A stretch of 64,000 nt of DNA from JAOBAU01 sp034667465 (GTDB lineage Bacteria; Acidobacteriota; Thermoanaerobaculia; Gp7-AA8), in NCBI GenBank assembly GCA_034667465.1, contig JAXDJV010000022.1, positions 62,001 through 126,000 on the forward strand, read 5' to 3'. The notes under the pieces were generated by a model. It had not been told where the DNA came from. It saw only the letters and a program-made list of their open reading frames with translations, and ran no database searches. Position 1 is the first letter of the stretch, and every line of letters begins with the position of its first letter. The position numbers and the translations under genes are program-made. This document shows, piece by piece, positions 48,917-57,849 of the stretch.

Positions 48917-49552
48917 CTACTTCGTAATCCAAACCTCTTTCGAAAACTCCCTGAGCTTCGGCTCGGCGGCGTGCGCTTCGGCTTCGCCCGGGAACTTGAC
49001 GCGGACGCGGTAGGTCGGTCCTTTGTCGTTCGTGCCGCGCTCGACGTAGGCGGAGTTGAAGCCGTGGTCGATCAGTTTGGCGGCGAGGCTCTCGGCGGTG
49101 TTTTTGTCGCTCGTGGACAGCAACTGCGCGTAGTACGGGACGCCGGGCGTTGCGGAAGCGGCGGCGGGCGGCGGCGCGGCGGCCGGTTTCGGCGCTTCGA
49201 CCACGGTTGCGGCCGGTACTTCGGTCGATGGCGCTTCGGTCGTCGTCAGGACGGTATCGGTCGCCGGCGCGGTGGTCGTCGCGTCTGCCGGCTTTTTGAA
49301 ATCGTCGGCGTTGACGCCGAGCTCGACGATCGTGCCGGCGTTTTTCTTTGCGACGGCCGCGGCTTCGGTGACGACGGCCGGCTCTTTGCGAACGACCAGC
49401 CGTTCATCCGCCTGGCCCTTGCCGATCATCAGGCCGAAGGCGAACGATGCGGCGAGGGAAAGGAGCAGCAGGACGAACGCGACGAATGCCTGGCCGGCCG
49501 TCAGTGAAATTTCATAATGGGACTGATCGTCGGTGAGCACATCTTCAGACAT
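48917..49552 (-). CDS. SPOR-domain membrane protein
   Basis: A 211-aa bitopic membrane protein. The cytoplasmic start (residues 1-18) is followed by one membrane helix near 22-42, a long Pro/Ala/Thr/Val-rich periplasmic linker, and a C-terminal SPOR domain of about 70 residues (YYAQLLSTSDKNTAESLAAKL to YRVRVKFPGEAEAHA). SPOR domains bind denuded peptidoglycan glycans at the division site, so a role in septal cell-wall processing is likely. ATG 49552 is preceded by GGGAGGG, an excellent site. A palindrome lies just upstream. Confidence 0.88.
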   Translation of the reverse strand: MSEDVLTDDQSHYEISLTAGQAFVAFVLLLLSLAASFAFGLMIGKGQADERLVVRKEPAVVTEAAAVAKKNAGTIVELGVNADDFKKPADATTTAPATDTVLTTTEAPSTEVPAATVVEAPKPAAAPPPAAASATPGVPYYAQLLSTSDKNTAESLAAKLIDHGFNSAYVERGTNDKGPTYRVRVKFPGEAEAHAAEPKLREFSKEVWITK

Positions 49553-49578
49553 CACACCCTCCCGTCACTGTTGTTGAA

Positions 49579-49680
49579 GTTCATGCTGAGCGAAGCGAAG
49601 CATCTCTGGTCCGACAGCTGCGCCGTACGCCAACGTCGCAGCTGCTGCACCATAGATCCTTCGCTTCGCTCAGGATAAAC
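49579..49680. repeat. REP-like palindrome, co-directional spacer
   Basis: Left arm 49579-49605 and right arm 49654-49680 are inverse copies with three mismatches in 27 (CTGAGCGAAGCGAAG core). A second, inner hairpin is built on CAGCTGCG/CGCAGCTG (49615-49643). It fills the gap between the TPR lipoprotein stop and the SPOR gene start on the minus strand. Confidence 0.8.
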
Positions 49681-49681
49681 G

Positions 49682-50347
49682 TCACTTCGGCGGAGCGGCC
49701 GCGTTCCAGTTTGTGTGATAGACGACGCCGTTGTCAAAGTAGACAGCCGATGCGCCCCCATCCTGTTTTGGATAGATCCAGACCGAATAGACGCGGCTGT
49801 TCTGCACGACCTGCTTGATCCAGTCCTCGCGCGGGACGCCGACCAGGTTGCGGACGTCGTCCTCTTTCATCCCGCTCTTCACGTTCGCGAACGACGCCAT
49901 GGCGACGTAGCGCCGCTTCTCGGCGGTCGCGATCCGCGCCGAGGCATCGGCGTTCGACGGATCGAACTGCAGCGCCTGGCGGTACTGTTCGATGGCGCGG
50001 TCGTAACGCGACAGCACGTTCATGTACTGATCGCCGAGCACGATCTTCTCGTGCGCGAGCGCCTGCGCGGCACGCGGGTCGCCGGTCCGTTCGTAATACT
50101 CGGTCAGCTTGCGCATGAAGGCGTTGTACGGCTCTTCGATCTTTCGCGTGTTGTCGAGCACCAGCTCGATCTGCTGCTTGCGCGATGACGACGGCGACGG
50201 CACCGGCTGCGCTTTGCGCAGCGTCTCCAGCCACTGCTGATCGGCGGAGATGAGATTCCACTCCTTGTCGTTCGGCTTCGTCGGAATGGAAGGAGCGGTG
50301 GCGCAAGCAGTGGCGAAGAGCGCGATGGCGAGGAGGAGCTTTCTCAT
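49682..50347 (-). CDS. TPR lipoprotein with BamE/SmpA-like C-terminus
   Basis: A 221-aa lipoprotein: signal sequence with lipobox FATAC (Cys near 15). The middle (about 60-145) holds helical TPR-like segments (DRAIEQYRQALQFDPSN is a clear TPR). The C-terminal 70 residues (FANVKSGMKEDDVRNLVGVP... to FDNGVVYHTN) resemble the BamE/SmpA fold, found in outer-membrane assembly and peptidoglycan-linked proteins. It probably sits at the inner face of the outer membrane. The specific partner is unknown. Confidence 0.82.
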   Translation of the reverse strand: MRKLLLAIALFATACATAPSIPTKPNDKEWNLISADQQWLETLRKAQPVPSPSSSRKQQIELVLDNTRKIEEPYNAFMRKLTEYYERTGDPRAAQALAHEKIVLGDQYMNVLSRYDRAIEQYRQALQFDPSNADASARIATAEKRRYVAMASFANVKSGMKEDDVRNLVGVPREDWIKQVVQNSRVYSVWIYPKQDGGASAVYFDNGVVYHTNWNAAAPPK

Positions 50348-50377
50348 GGACCGCTGGTTATTTTACATGACCTGAGA

Positions 50378-51487
50378 TCAGGCGCGCCTGAGCGCTTCCA
50401 CCATTCGCACCACTTCCTTCTCCGCGCCGTCGCCGAACTCCGTCCTGATCTCGATGATCCAGCCATACAGCAACTCATTGAGCGCGGCATGAACGATCGA
50501 CGCGCGATCGCTTGAACCGGACGCGATCATGTTCGTCAGCAGCTGATCGAAATCGATCCGCCCTTCGTTGACGAGATTCATTCCGGAGAGATACGGCAGC
50601 GTCTCCGGTGAGACGTGCAGCACCACGCGATCCATGAAGTCGTAGGTGTGATCGCCGATCCGCTGAAAAACGAGGTTGAAGATTTTCTGGAATGCGGAGT
50701 TGTACTGCTCGACGATTCCTTCGAGCTCGTACTCGCTCGCCTCTTCGGCGCGCTTGCCGTCGACGTCGGCGCTTTCGGCGTCCTGCACGAGATTCACGGC
50801 CAGCAATCCCCACAGCGTCCGGCAGGTGACGAAGTTCGAGAGGTAGCTCTGCGCGCAGATCGCTTCGATCGTCCGCGGCTCGCGCAGCAGTGAGAGGACG
50901 TGCGTCTCTTCATCCGACATCTCGAGGTGATAGCTGCGCGCGTCGACGCCGGGAATCTGTTCGAGGAGACGCGAGAACCGGCCGAGGCCGCGGGAGATCA
51001 GCGACCAGAACTCGATGCCGGCCACGCCGTCGAGGATCAATCGTTCCGTCGGCAGATTGAGCGACAGGATCTCGTCGGGAAATTCGCTCGTGAAAGAGAG
51101 CGTGTAGCTGCCGCTGCGATAACGCATCGAGCCGAGCACGATCGCGCTGGCCTGCTGCTCGACCGCGCGAATCAGTTCGTCGGGCTGGAGAAATCCGAGC
51201 TCGCACAGGAGCGACCCGATGCGTCGCGAGACGACCAGCTTCTCCATCGCTTCGTCGTACTGCTGGAGATTCAGCTCGCCCGACCGCAGCAGCACTTCGG
51301 CCAGCCCCATGTCGGGATCGGAGCTCGACGCCGAGACGATCCGTCCTTCGGTGAAGTAGATCGTGTCGTTGCGGCCGATCGCTTCGAGCGAAACGATCGC
51401 CGTCTCCGCGCTGCGGACGAGCGAGCGGAAGAGATCGGGAACGGTCGTCTCGGCGAGTGTGCCCTGAATGGAAAGGTCGTCGGACAT
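50378..51487 (-). CDS. DUF4388/PATAN-domain regulatory protein
   Basis: A 369-aa soluble protein starting MSDDLSIQGTL. Residues 5-100 form a DUF4388 (PATAN) domain (QGTLAETTVPDLFRSLVRS, ETAIVSLE, IYFTEGRIVSA). A second segment from 110 to 160 (LLCELGFLQPDELIRAVEQQ) is the usual helical partner. The rest is helical and unassigned. PATAN proteins are common in bacteria with gliding, type IV pili or response-regulator networks. It is 13 bp downstream of the diguanylate cyclase gene at 51501 and probably co-transcribed with it, so a cyclic-di-GMP-linked function is plausible. Confidence 0.85.
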   Translation of the reverse strand: MSDDLSIQGTLAETTVPDLFRSLVRSAETAIVSLEAIGRNDTIYFTEGRIVSASSSDPDMGLAEVLLRSGELNLQQYDEAMEKLVVSRRIGSLLCELGFLQPDELIRAVEQQASAIVLGSMRYRSGSYTLSFTSEFPDEILSLNLPTERLILDGVAGIEFWSLISRGLGRFSRLLEQIPGVDARSYHLEMSDEETHVLSLLREPRTIEAICAQSYLSNFVTCRTLWGLLAVNLVQDAESADVDGKRAEEASEYELEGIVEQYNSAFQKIFNLVFQRIGDHTYDFMDRVVLHVSPETLPYLSGMNLVNEGRIDFDQLLTNMIASGSSDRASIVHAALNELLYGWIIEIRTEFGDGAEKEVVRMVEALRRA

Positions 51488-51500
51488 GGGACCGAAAAGA

Positions 51501-52811
51501 TTACTCGCTGACGACCGGTTTTTGCGCATCCTCGACGGTCGCGATCCCAACCGCATTCTTCGTCGTCGACTTCACGCGATACATCGCCGCGTCCGCCTGG
51601 CGAATCAATCCTTCCTTCGTCACGGCGTGCGCGGGATACGTCGCGATGCCGAAGCTGGCGGTGATCGAGATCTCGACCGTCGCGTCGAGCTGCAGCGGCA
51701 GCGCGGTCAGTGCTTTGCGAACGCGGTTCGCGACGAGCAGCGCCTGATCCTGATCGGTCTGAGGAAGGATGATGCAGAACTCGTCGCCGCCGAAGCGGAC
51801 GACTTTGTCGATCCCTCGCACGGCCGAAAGGATTCGCTTCGCCACTTCCTGCAGCGTGCGCGAGCCGGTCAGGTGGCCGTAGAAGTTGTTGACCATCTTC
51901 AGATCGTCGAGGTCGAGAAAGATGATGCTGAAGAGCGAGCCGTAGCGGCGCGAGCGCTCCATCTCTTCGTCGAGATACGACTCGAAGAAACGGCGGTTGT
52001 ACGCCTTGGTGAGATCGTCGCGCATCGCCAGATCGCGGCTGCGCGTCAGCTGATAGATGTTGCCGAGAACCTGCACGACGGCGGAGATGTAGCGGCCGAC
52101 GCTGCGGATCGTTTCGTCGTCGACCGGCAGCACGCCCGGCGGTTCGTCGCCGAGCGGCACGCGAATGACGCCGATCAGATCGTGCTCGACCTGCAGCGGA
52201 ATCACGAGCAGCTTCATGTCCAGGTCCTGCGCGAACGAGCGGCCGGAGGCGAGCGCGCGCTGCAGAAGATCGGGCGGAATGCCGGGCAGGAACTCGCCGG
52301 TCTCGCGATAGTCGGGATCGTTGGAGAAGCTGACGACGTAGCGCTCCAGCCGCGGGTCGTGCAGGAACAGCGTGCCGCGCGCGAGCCCGAGGATGTTCAG
52401 CGCTGTGCGGGTGATCCGTTCGGAGACGGCGGCCGCATCGACCATCGTCATCAGCTCGTGGACCTGCGAGAGATAGCTGATCTCCGCTTCGAGCTGCGAT
52501 GCGTGGATGGCGGCGTCGGCGAGGTCGTTCGCGAAGAGGAGATACTCGGCGGGATCGGCGAGAAAGACGTCGCGGCGAACGCGCATTTCTCCGTGACGGC
52601 GGCCGGATGGCGCGTCAGCATCCGAAAGAATGATGCGCACGAGGCTCTTGCGAGGCGGCGGATCGATCAGCGTGTGCGAATCGGAATCGATCACCGCGAT
52701 ACGCGCGGTCTCTCGTTCGTCGCCGTCGGGAGCGAAGGCGAGCGCCGGACATGACCTGCGAAGATCGTCGACGACCTGCTGCCGTCCGCTGTAAACGCCG
52801 ATGGTTTGCAT
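51501..52811 (-). CDS. GAF-GGDEF diguanylate cyclase
   Basis: A 436-aa cytoplasmic enzyme. The first 110 residues resemble a degenerate receiver-like fold (ARIAVIDSDSH) without a full phosphorylation pocket. A GAF domain covers about 110-260. The GGDEF domain follows (RDDLTKAYNRRFFESYLDEE opening). The active site RFGGDEF near 340 and an RxxD inhibitory site (RGID) five residues before it are both intact, so cyclic di-GMP synthesis with feedback inhibition is expected. ATG 52811 is chosen, with AGGT eight bases upstream; a GTG six bases earlier is possible. It precedes the DUF4388 gene by 13 bp. Confidence 0.92.
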   Translation of the reverse strand: MQTIGVYSGRQQVVDDLRRSCPALAFAPDGDERETARIAVIDSDSHTLIDPPPRKSLVRIILSDADAPSGRRHGEMRVRRDVFLADPAEYLLFANDLADAAIHASQLEAEISYLSQVHELMTMVDAAAVSERITRTALNILGLARGTLFLHDPRLERYVVSFSNDPDYRETGEFLPGIPPDLLQRALASGRSFAQDLDMKLLVIPLQVEHDLIGVIRVPLGDEPPGVLPVDDETIRSVGRYISAVVQVLGNIYQLTRSRDLAMRDDLTKAYNRRFFESYLDEEMERSRRYGSLFSIIFLDLDDLKMVNNFYGHLTGSRTLQEVAKRILSAVRGIDKVVRFGGDEFCIILPQTDQDQALLVANRVRKALTALPLQLDATVEISITASFGIATYPAHAVTKEGLIRQADAAMYRVKSTTKNAVGIATVEDAQKPVVSE

Positions 52812-52908
52812 CTGCACGACCTAAGCATTTCAGTTTACACCGCTTCGACGGCGCGGATGACGGCGAGCGCGACGATGCGCCGGCGATCGTCGGTGACATG
52901 ATTCGCCC

Positions 52909-53691
52909 GTGCGCATTGCTCAGCTTCTCCTTCCCGGTGCATCGGAATACGAGCGCAGGTCGCAGCGGATCGACGCCGACGCGCTGACTGCCATCGGCTT
53001 CGAGCTCACGAACGAATGCGACGCAAGGGTCGCGCACGTCTATGGTCCCGATCCGCTTCCTCGTCTTCGCGCACCGCGCATCCCATTCGTCGCGAACGCT
53101 CGGCTACGCAGCCGCTGGTGGTTGCGCGCGCGCGAACCGAACGTCGTGATCTCACCACTCAAAGACGCGTCGACCTTCGTCCCCGAGGCGATCGACGACA
53201 GCTACTTCTCCGAGCGCCCCGCACGCGAGCCCGACGGCCGTTATCGCCTCGGCACCTTCAACGCGCAGCGTGTCGGCATTCACCGAATCATCGACCTGAC
53301 TTTGCACCGGCTGCATCGTTTTCGCGACGACGTCGACTGGCTGGTCTTCGATCACGCGCCGTCGCTCGAGGAGCTCGGCGGCCTCGACGCGTGGGTCGAT
53401 CCCGCTTCGTCCGATACAGACTTCGACGGCTTCGTCGCCGAGGGGCTCGCCGCGGGGCTCGCGGTCGTCGCCACCCGCACACCCATCAATTTGCAGCGGA
53501 CGGAAAAGGGGCGAAGCGCACTCCTGGTACCGCACGATCCGAACGAGCTCACTCATGCGATACTAGCCGCCCTGTTCAAGGCCGAGGTCCACCGTCCCAG
53601 GATTGACGCGGCACGACAGACCATCTCGAAGTTCCGCGCGAAGCACCGGGTCCGAGCTCTCGCGCAGATCTACGAAAACCTGGGCAAATGA
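52909..53691 (+). CDS. Glycosyltransferase family 4-like protein, short
   Basis: A 260-aa protein starting at GTG 52909. The C-terminal half has the donor-binding pattern of GT4 (GT-B fold) enzymes: DFDGFVAEGLAAGLAVVATRT, then GRSALLVPHDPNELTHAI, then a helical end. The usual N-terminal acceptor domain is very short or missing, so this may be a truncated or specialised member. Acceptor unknown. Its last codon overlaps the start of the CCA-type gene by 4 bp (ATGA). Confidence 0.7.
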   Translation: MRIAQLLLPGASEYERRSQRIDADALTAIGFELTNECDARVAHVYGPDPLPRLRAPRIPFVANARLRSRWWLRAREPNVVISPLKDASTFVPEAIDDSYFSERPAREPDGRYRLGTFNAQRVGIHRIIDLTLHRLHRFRDDVDWLVFDHAPSLEELGGLDAWVDPASSDTDFDGFVAEGLAAGLAVVATRTPINLQRTEKGRSALLVPHDPNELTHAILAALFKAEVHRPRIDAARQTISKFRAKHRVRALAQIYENLGK

Positions 53692-54929
53692 CCGATTTCT
53701 CCGATCTCCCCAACCCGCAGCGGCGTGCTCTCGATCTCGTCCGGGAAGTCGCGGCCGAAAAGGAATGCCGGCCGTACCTCGTGGGAGGTCCCGTCCGCGA
53801 TCTCCTCCTCGGCCGTCACTCCATCGACGTCGACGTCACCCTCGAAGATGGCAGCTCCACGCTCGCTCGCGCACTCGCGAAACGACTCAACGGCCGCGTT
53901 CGCTCGTTCCCGCAGTTCCTGACGTACAAAGTGTCGGCTGACGGCCTGCCGGAAATCGATATCGCCACCGCGCGGAAAGAGCGCTATCGCAAACCGGGCG
54001 CGCTGCCGACCGTTACCGCCGGCCGCCTGAAGGACGATCTCCTTCGCCGCGACTTCTCGATGAACGCGCTGGCGATGGATCTCGTGACCGGCTCGATGCA
54101 CGATCCTGCACATGGCGAGCAGGATATCCGCACCGGCGTGATCCGCGTGCTGCACGATCAGAGCTTCCTCGACGACCCGACGCGCATCTTTCGCGCGATT
54201 CGTTTCGCCGGCCGCCTCGGCTTCACGCTCGATCCGCACACCGACGCGCTGCTTCGTGTCGCCATCGTCGGCGGCGCGCTCGGCTTCATCTCGCGCGAGC
54301 GCATCTGGCGCGAGCTCTTCCTCGCGATGGAAGAGGCAGGCGCGCCGAAAGTGCTGACGATGCTCCGCAACTCCGGCGCACTCGACGTGCTCTTCGGCGA
54401 AAGCGGCGGTCAGCCGCCGTCTCCAACGCTGCTCGAACAGGTCCGCGACCAGGTCGCGAACAATGCCGAGCTCGATCGACAGGTGCTCTACACCTCCGCA
54501 CTTCTTCACGGAACCGAACCGACCGTCGCGCAGCTCGAAGGCTCCGGTTTTTCACAGAAGCGCGCGCGCAACGTGCTGCAGATCGCACGCGAGCTTCCTC
54601 GCTACGAGCGCGCCGTCGCGGAGCTCGTTTCCGATCGCCAGCGCTTCCGTCTCTACAAAAGCGTGTCGCGCGAGCTGCTCAGCATTCTTTCAGTGCGGCG
54701 CCCCGAGGAACAGGAGCACGTCGCGCGGTATCACGACTACGTGAAGTTCAAGCTTCCGCTTCGCGGCAACGATCTCGAAGTGCCGCTCGGCCCGCACGTC
54801 GCGAAGGCGCTCGAGCGGACGCGCGAAGCGGTGTTCAGCGGCGAGATCGATGCGGATGAAGCGCGCTCGTTTGCACGCGAGATGGCGATCAAGTACCTTA
54901 GCCACGAGCAGCCATCCGACTCGAAATGA
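53688..54929 (+). CDS. CCA-adding-type tRNA nucleotidyltransferase / poly(A) polymerase family
   Basis: A 413-aa class II nucleotidyltransferase. The head domain has LVGGPVRDLLLG near 31-42 and the catalytic DVD near 47-49. The RRDFSMNALA motif (about 125) and DPTRIFRAIRFAGRL motif (about 165) follow, typical of the family. Such enzymes add CCA to tRNA 3' ends, or in some bacteria only CC or A; the head/neck features seen do not distinguish these. No separate HD domain is evident. It is coupled to the gene before and the gene after by ATGA overlaps (53688, 54926). Confidence 0.9.
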   Translation: MTDFSDLPNPQRRALDLVREVAAEKECRPYLVGGPVRDLLLGRHSIDVDVTLEDGSSTLARALAKRLNGRVRSFPQFLTYKVSADGLPEIDIATARKERYRKPGALPTVTAGRLKDDLLRRDFSMNALAMDLVTGSMHDPAHGEQDIRTGVIRVLHDQSFLDDPTRIFRAIRFAGRLGFTLDPHTDALLRVAIVGGALGFISRERIWRELFLAMEEAGAPKVLTMLRNSGALDVLFGESGGQPPSPTLLEQVRDQVANNAELDRQVLYTSALLHGTEPTVAQLEGSGFSQKRARNVLQIARELPRYERAVAELVSDRQRFRLYKSVSRELLSILSVRRPEEQEHVARYHDYVKFKLPLRGNDLEVPLGPHVAKALERTREAVFSGEIDADEARSFAREMAIKYLSHEQPSDSK

Positions 54930-55771
54930 TCGCGCAACCGCAGCGCAGCCCGACGTTCGCCGCCATCGCATTCGCGATCTTCCTCCCCGCCTCCGCAGCG
55001 TTCGCGCAACTTCCGGAAGCGCCGAAAGACGAGCCGCCGCACGACATCACCATGGTCGATGAAGCGCCGATCAGCGGCGCCATCGCGGTGCCGATCACGG
55101 AGCGCGACCGGAAGCGGCTGCGGAAGTACGAGATCCCGGAGCTGGTCGGCAGCCGTCAGGCGCTCGGCTCGCAGCTCATCGACGGCGAGCTGCCGAAGCC
55201 GATCGTCGACTATCGCGTCCATTCGAGCGCCGTCGATCAGCGGCTCTCGATTTTCGAAGGCGGCCTGGTCGTCATCAACATCACCGGCGCCGGCGCGACG
55301 ATGCGCAAGAAAGTGATCATTCCGCCCGATGCGCTGCACAACTATCTCGTGAAACTTTCGCCCGACGCGCTGGAGATGATGTCGCAGCGCGAGCTCGTCG
55401 ATCCTTCGCGCGACCGTCGCGGCTCGCTGCGGATTTACGACGCCGAGCGGCAGCCGGTGGAACGGCTGTTCGATCCGATGTCGGCAATGCCGAAGCCGCT
55501 CGCCGATCTCGTGCTGCCGCTCGACGATCTGCTGCGCGCCATCACCGAGGATCGCACGGTCACGAATAGTGTGGCGAAGTACGAACCGCAAGTCGGCGAT
55601 CGTCTCGTCGGCGACGATCAGAAGATCTATCGCATCGACCGCGTCAAAGGCGAAGGCGAAGACGCCATCGTCCTGCTGCACTGCGAAGGGCAGCCGACGT
55701 CGGTCTACATCGCGAAGAAGGACCTTGCGAACTATTTCATCGGAAAGCCGCGAGGGACGACGAAGGAATGA
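54926..55771 (+). CDS. Exported protein of unknown function in the ribosome-maturation operon
   Basis: A 281-aa protein with a signal peptide (residues about 8-27, ending AFA-Q). The mature part begins with acidic/Pro-rich sequence, then a compact region with a strand pattern (VDQRLSIFEGGLVVINITG) and the LSPDALEMMSQRELVD segment. The last 60 residues (VGDRLVGDDQKIYRIDRVKGEG...) look like a small beta barrel. No motif that I recognise. Its ATG overlaps the stop of the CCA gene, and rsmD follows after 10 bp, so it is co-expressed with RNA-processing genes; its exported location makes a direct shared function doubtful. Confidence 0.75.
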   Translation: MIAQPQRSPTFAAIAFAIFLPASAAFAQLPEAPKDEPPHDITMVDEAPISGAIAVPITERDRKRLRKYEIPELVGSRQALGSQLIDGELPKPIVDYRVHSSAVDQRLSIFEGGLVVINITGAGATMRKKVIIPPDALHNYLVKLSPDALEMMSQRELVDPSRDRRGSLRIYDAERQPVERLFDPMSAMPKPLADLVLPLDDLLRAITEDRTVTNSVAKYEPQVGDRLVGDDQKIYRIDRVKGEGEDAIVLLHCEGQPTSVYIAKKDLANYFIGKPRGTTKE

Positions 55772-55781
55772 CCGCGCGCTG

Positions 55782-56333
55782 ATGCCCGCGCTTCGCATCA
55801 CAGCCGGCACGCTCCGCGGTCGCCGTGTTTCCGTTCCTCCGCGCGACGTCCGCCCGACTTCCGAGCGCGCGCGTCAGGCGTTCTTCAACATCATCGGAGC
55901 GCGGATCAACGGCGCGCGCTTTCTCGATCTCTTCGCCGGCAGCGGGATCTTCTCGTTCGAAGCGGTGTCGCGCGGCGCCGCGTCGGCGATCGCGGTCGAG
56001 CAGTCGCGAAAAAATGCGATTGAGATCGAGCGCCTCGCTGCCGAGTTTCATGCCGACGTTCGGCCGGTCGTATCCGATGCGCTGACGGCCGCGCCTCGCG
56101 TCGGCGGGACATTCGACGTCGTCTACGCCGATCCGCCATACGACTGGGATCGATACGATGAGCTGCTCGGCGCGCTCGATCGCGACTATCCGCTCGACGA
56201 CGGCGCAGTCGTCGCCATCGAGCATCGACGCAACACCACTCCCTTCACCGCCGAAACGACGCGGCTGCAATTCGAGCGGCGCGCGGAGTACGGCGAGGTC
56301 TGGATCAGTTTCTGGGAACGCACTCCGCAATAG
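55782..56333 (+). CDS. rsmD: 16S rRNA (guanine966-N2)-methyltransferase RsmD
   Basis: A 183-aa methyltransferase. It opens MPALRITAGTLRGRRV, the typical RsmD start. Motif I is FLDLFAGSGIFSFEAVSRG, with the catalytic ADPPYDW motif (N/D-PPY class). It methylates the exocyclic amino group of G966 in 16S rRNA during 30S assembly, using SAM. ATG 55782 is 10 bp after the exported protein. The operon continues with phoH and ybeY, also rRNA-related. Confidence 0.93.
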   Translation: MPALRITAGTLRGRRVSVPPRDVRPTSERARQAFFNIIGARINGARFLDLFAGSGIFSFEAVSRGAASAIAVEQSRKNAIEIERLAAEFHADVRPVVSDALTAAPRVGGTFDVVYADPPYDWDRYDELLGALDRDYPLDDGAVVAIEHRRNTTPFTAETTRLQFERRAEYGEVWISFWERTPQ

Positions 56334-56353
56334 CGGAGGCAGAAGGACGATTG

Positions 56354-57328
56354 ATGGAACTCACGTTAGACGAACAGGGCTCGCACGTACTCTTCGGCAA
56401 CCACGACGAAAACCTCCGGATGCTCGAGGATGCGTTCGACGTGAAGATCTCTTCGCGCGGCAACGAGGTCTTCGTCCAGGGAGCTGCCGATCGCGCGGCA
56501 GCCGTTGAGAAGCTGCTGAGCGAAATGCAGCAGCTCATCGAGCAGGGCTATCCGCTGAAACGCTCCGACGTCGCCACCGGCGTCCGCGTGCTGCGCGATC
56601 GTCCCGAAGCGAACCTCGTCGATTTCTTCACCGACGATTCGATCGCGCCGGCGGTGAAGCGCGCCGTCACGCCGCGCAACATGGCCCAGAAGCTCTATCT
56701 GCAATCGATCCAGGATTTCGACATCACGTTCGCAATCGGCCCCGCCGGCACCGGCAAGACGTTCCTCGCTGTCGCCGTCGCCGCCGCCGCGCTCGCCGAG
56801 CGCAGCGTGAAGCGCGTCATTCTCTGCCGGCCTGCAGTCGAAGCGGGCGAGCGCCTCGGTTTTCTCCCCGGCGACATTGCCGAGAAAGTGAATCCGTATC
56901 TGCGTCCGCTCTACGACTCGCTCTACGACATCATCGGCATCGAGAAGGTCGAGAAGATGATGGAGAAGAACGTGATCGAGATCGCGCCGCTTGCGTTCAT
57001 GCGCGGCCGCACGCTCAACGACGCGTTCATCATTCTCGATGAAGCGCAGAACACGACGCCGGAGCAGATGAAGATGTTCCTGACGCGACTCGGCTTCGGT
57101 TCGAAGGCGGTCGTCACCGGTGACGTGACGCAGGTCGATCTGCCGGAAGGGAAAAAATCGGGACTGCGCGAGGCGCGGCTGATTCTCGACGGGGTCGAAG
57201 GAATCAAGTTCTTCGACTTCAACGAGCGCGACGTCGTCCGCCATCCGCTCGTCGCGAAGATCGTCGTCGCCTACGACAAGGTCGACAAAGCGAATGCCGC
57301 GGCGAAATCAGCGGCGGCGAGATTTTGA
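56354..57328 (+). CDS. ybeZ: PhoH-family ATPase (YbeZ-like)
   Basis: A 324-aa cytoplasmic ATPase. A KH-like RNA-binding domain occupies the first 70 residues. The P-loop GPAGTGKT lies near 129-136, and the family motifs CRPAVEAGERLGFLPGD, DEAQNTT and VTGDVTQ follow in order. ATG 56354 follows AAGGA. YbeZ partners the nuclease YbeY, and the genes touch here (the stop and start share one base, TGATG), supporting a joint role in 16S rRNA 3'-end maturation and ribosome quality control. Confidence 0.93.
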   Translation: MELTLDEQGSHVLFGNHDENLRMLEDAFDVKISSRGNEVFVQGAADRAAAVEKLLSEMQQLIEQGYPLKRSDVATGVRVLRDRPEANLVDFFTDDSIAPAVKRAVTPRNMAQKLYLQSIQDFDITFAIGPAGTGKTFLAVAVAAAALAERSVKRVILCRPAVEAGERLGFLPGDIAEKVNPYLRPLYDSLYDIIGIEKVEKMMEKNVIEIAPLAFMRGRTLNDAFIILDEAQNTTPEQMKMFLTRLGFGSKAVVTGDVTQVDLPEGKKSGLREARLILDGVEGIKFFDFNERDVVRHPLVAKIVVAYDKVDKANAAAKSAAARF

Positions 57329-57759
57329 TGAATGTCGAAGTGACCGGCGGCGCGATCCCGCGCTTCAGCCGCCGCGAGATCATGGCGTTCACGCGCAAGG
57401 TACTGATCGCGCTCGACCAGCGCGACCGCGACGTCTCCATCGCCTTCGTCGACGACGAAGCGATGAAGACGCTCAATCGCCAGTTCCGCAAAAAGAACAG
57501 GACGACGGACGTCCTGACGTTTCCGGCCGACGATTCCTACGCCGACCCCGCGAACAAAACGCGACCGCTGGGCGACATCGTCATCTCACTCGAACAAGCC
57601 CGCCGCCAGGCAGGCGATGAAAAGCATTCGCTGGCGACGGAAGTCCGCTACCTGATCCTGCACGGAGTCATTCACGCGCTCGGCTACGATCACGAGACGG
57701 ACGAGGGCGAAATGAATGCGCTGGAAGTGACAGTGCGAGAACAAGTCGGCCTCGTCTAG
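57328..57759 (+). CDS. ybeY: Endoribonuclease YbeY
   Basis: A 143-aa zinc endoribonuclease with the intact motif H-x3-H-x5-H (HGVIHALGYDH, His near 112, 116 and 122) and an upstream Arg/Lys-rich RNA-binding region (LNRQFRKKNRTTDVLTFP). It trims the 3' end of 16S rRNA and takes part in ribosome quality control. ATG 57328 shares its A with the phoH stop codon. Last gene of the operon; a terminator hairpin follows 2 bp after the stop. Confidence 0.94.
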   Translation: MNVEVTGGAIPRFSRREIMAFTRKVLIALDQRDRDVSIAFVDDEAMKTLNRQFRKKNRTTDVLTFPADDSYADPANKTRPLGDIVISLEQARRQAGDEKHSLATEVRYLILHGVIHALGYDHETDEGEMNALEVTVREQVGLV

Positions 57760-57761
57760 AC

Positions 57762-57782
57762 CCTTCTCCCTCCGGGAGAAGG
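57762..57782. terminator. Hairpin after the ybeY operon
   Basis: Perfect 9-bp inverted repeat (CCTTCTCCC/GGGAGAAGG) with a 3-nt TCC loop, two bases after the YbeY stop. No T-run follows. CCTTCTCCC...GGGAGAAGG elements of this kind are widespread intergenic sequences in high-GC bacteria, so it may be both a repeat and a terminator. Confidence 0.6.
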
Positions 57783-57849
57783 TGCCGGTGGCCCGAAATG
57801 ACCGGTCATCGTCCCCACTGTGCCGTTCCAGCGACGTATCTTTACTCGC

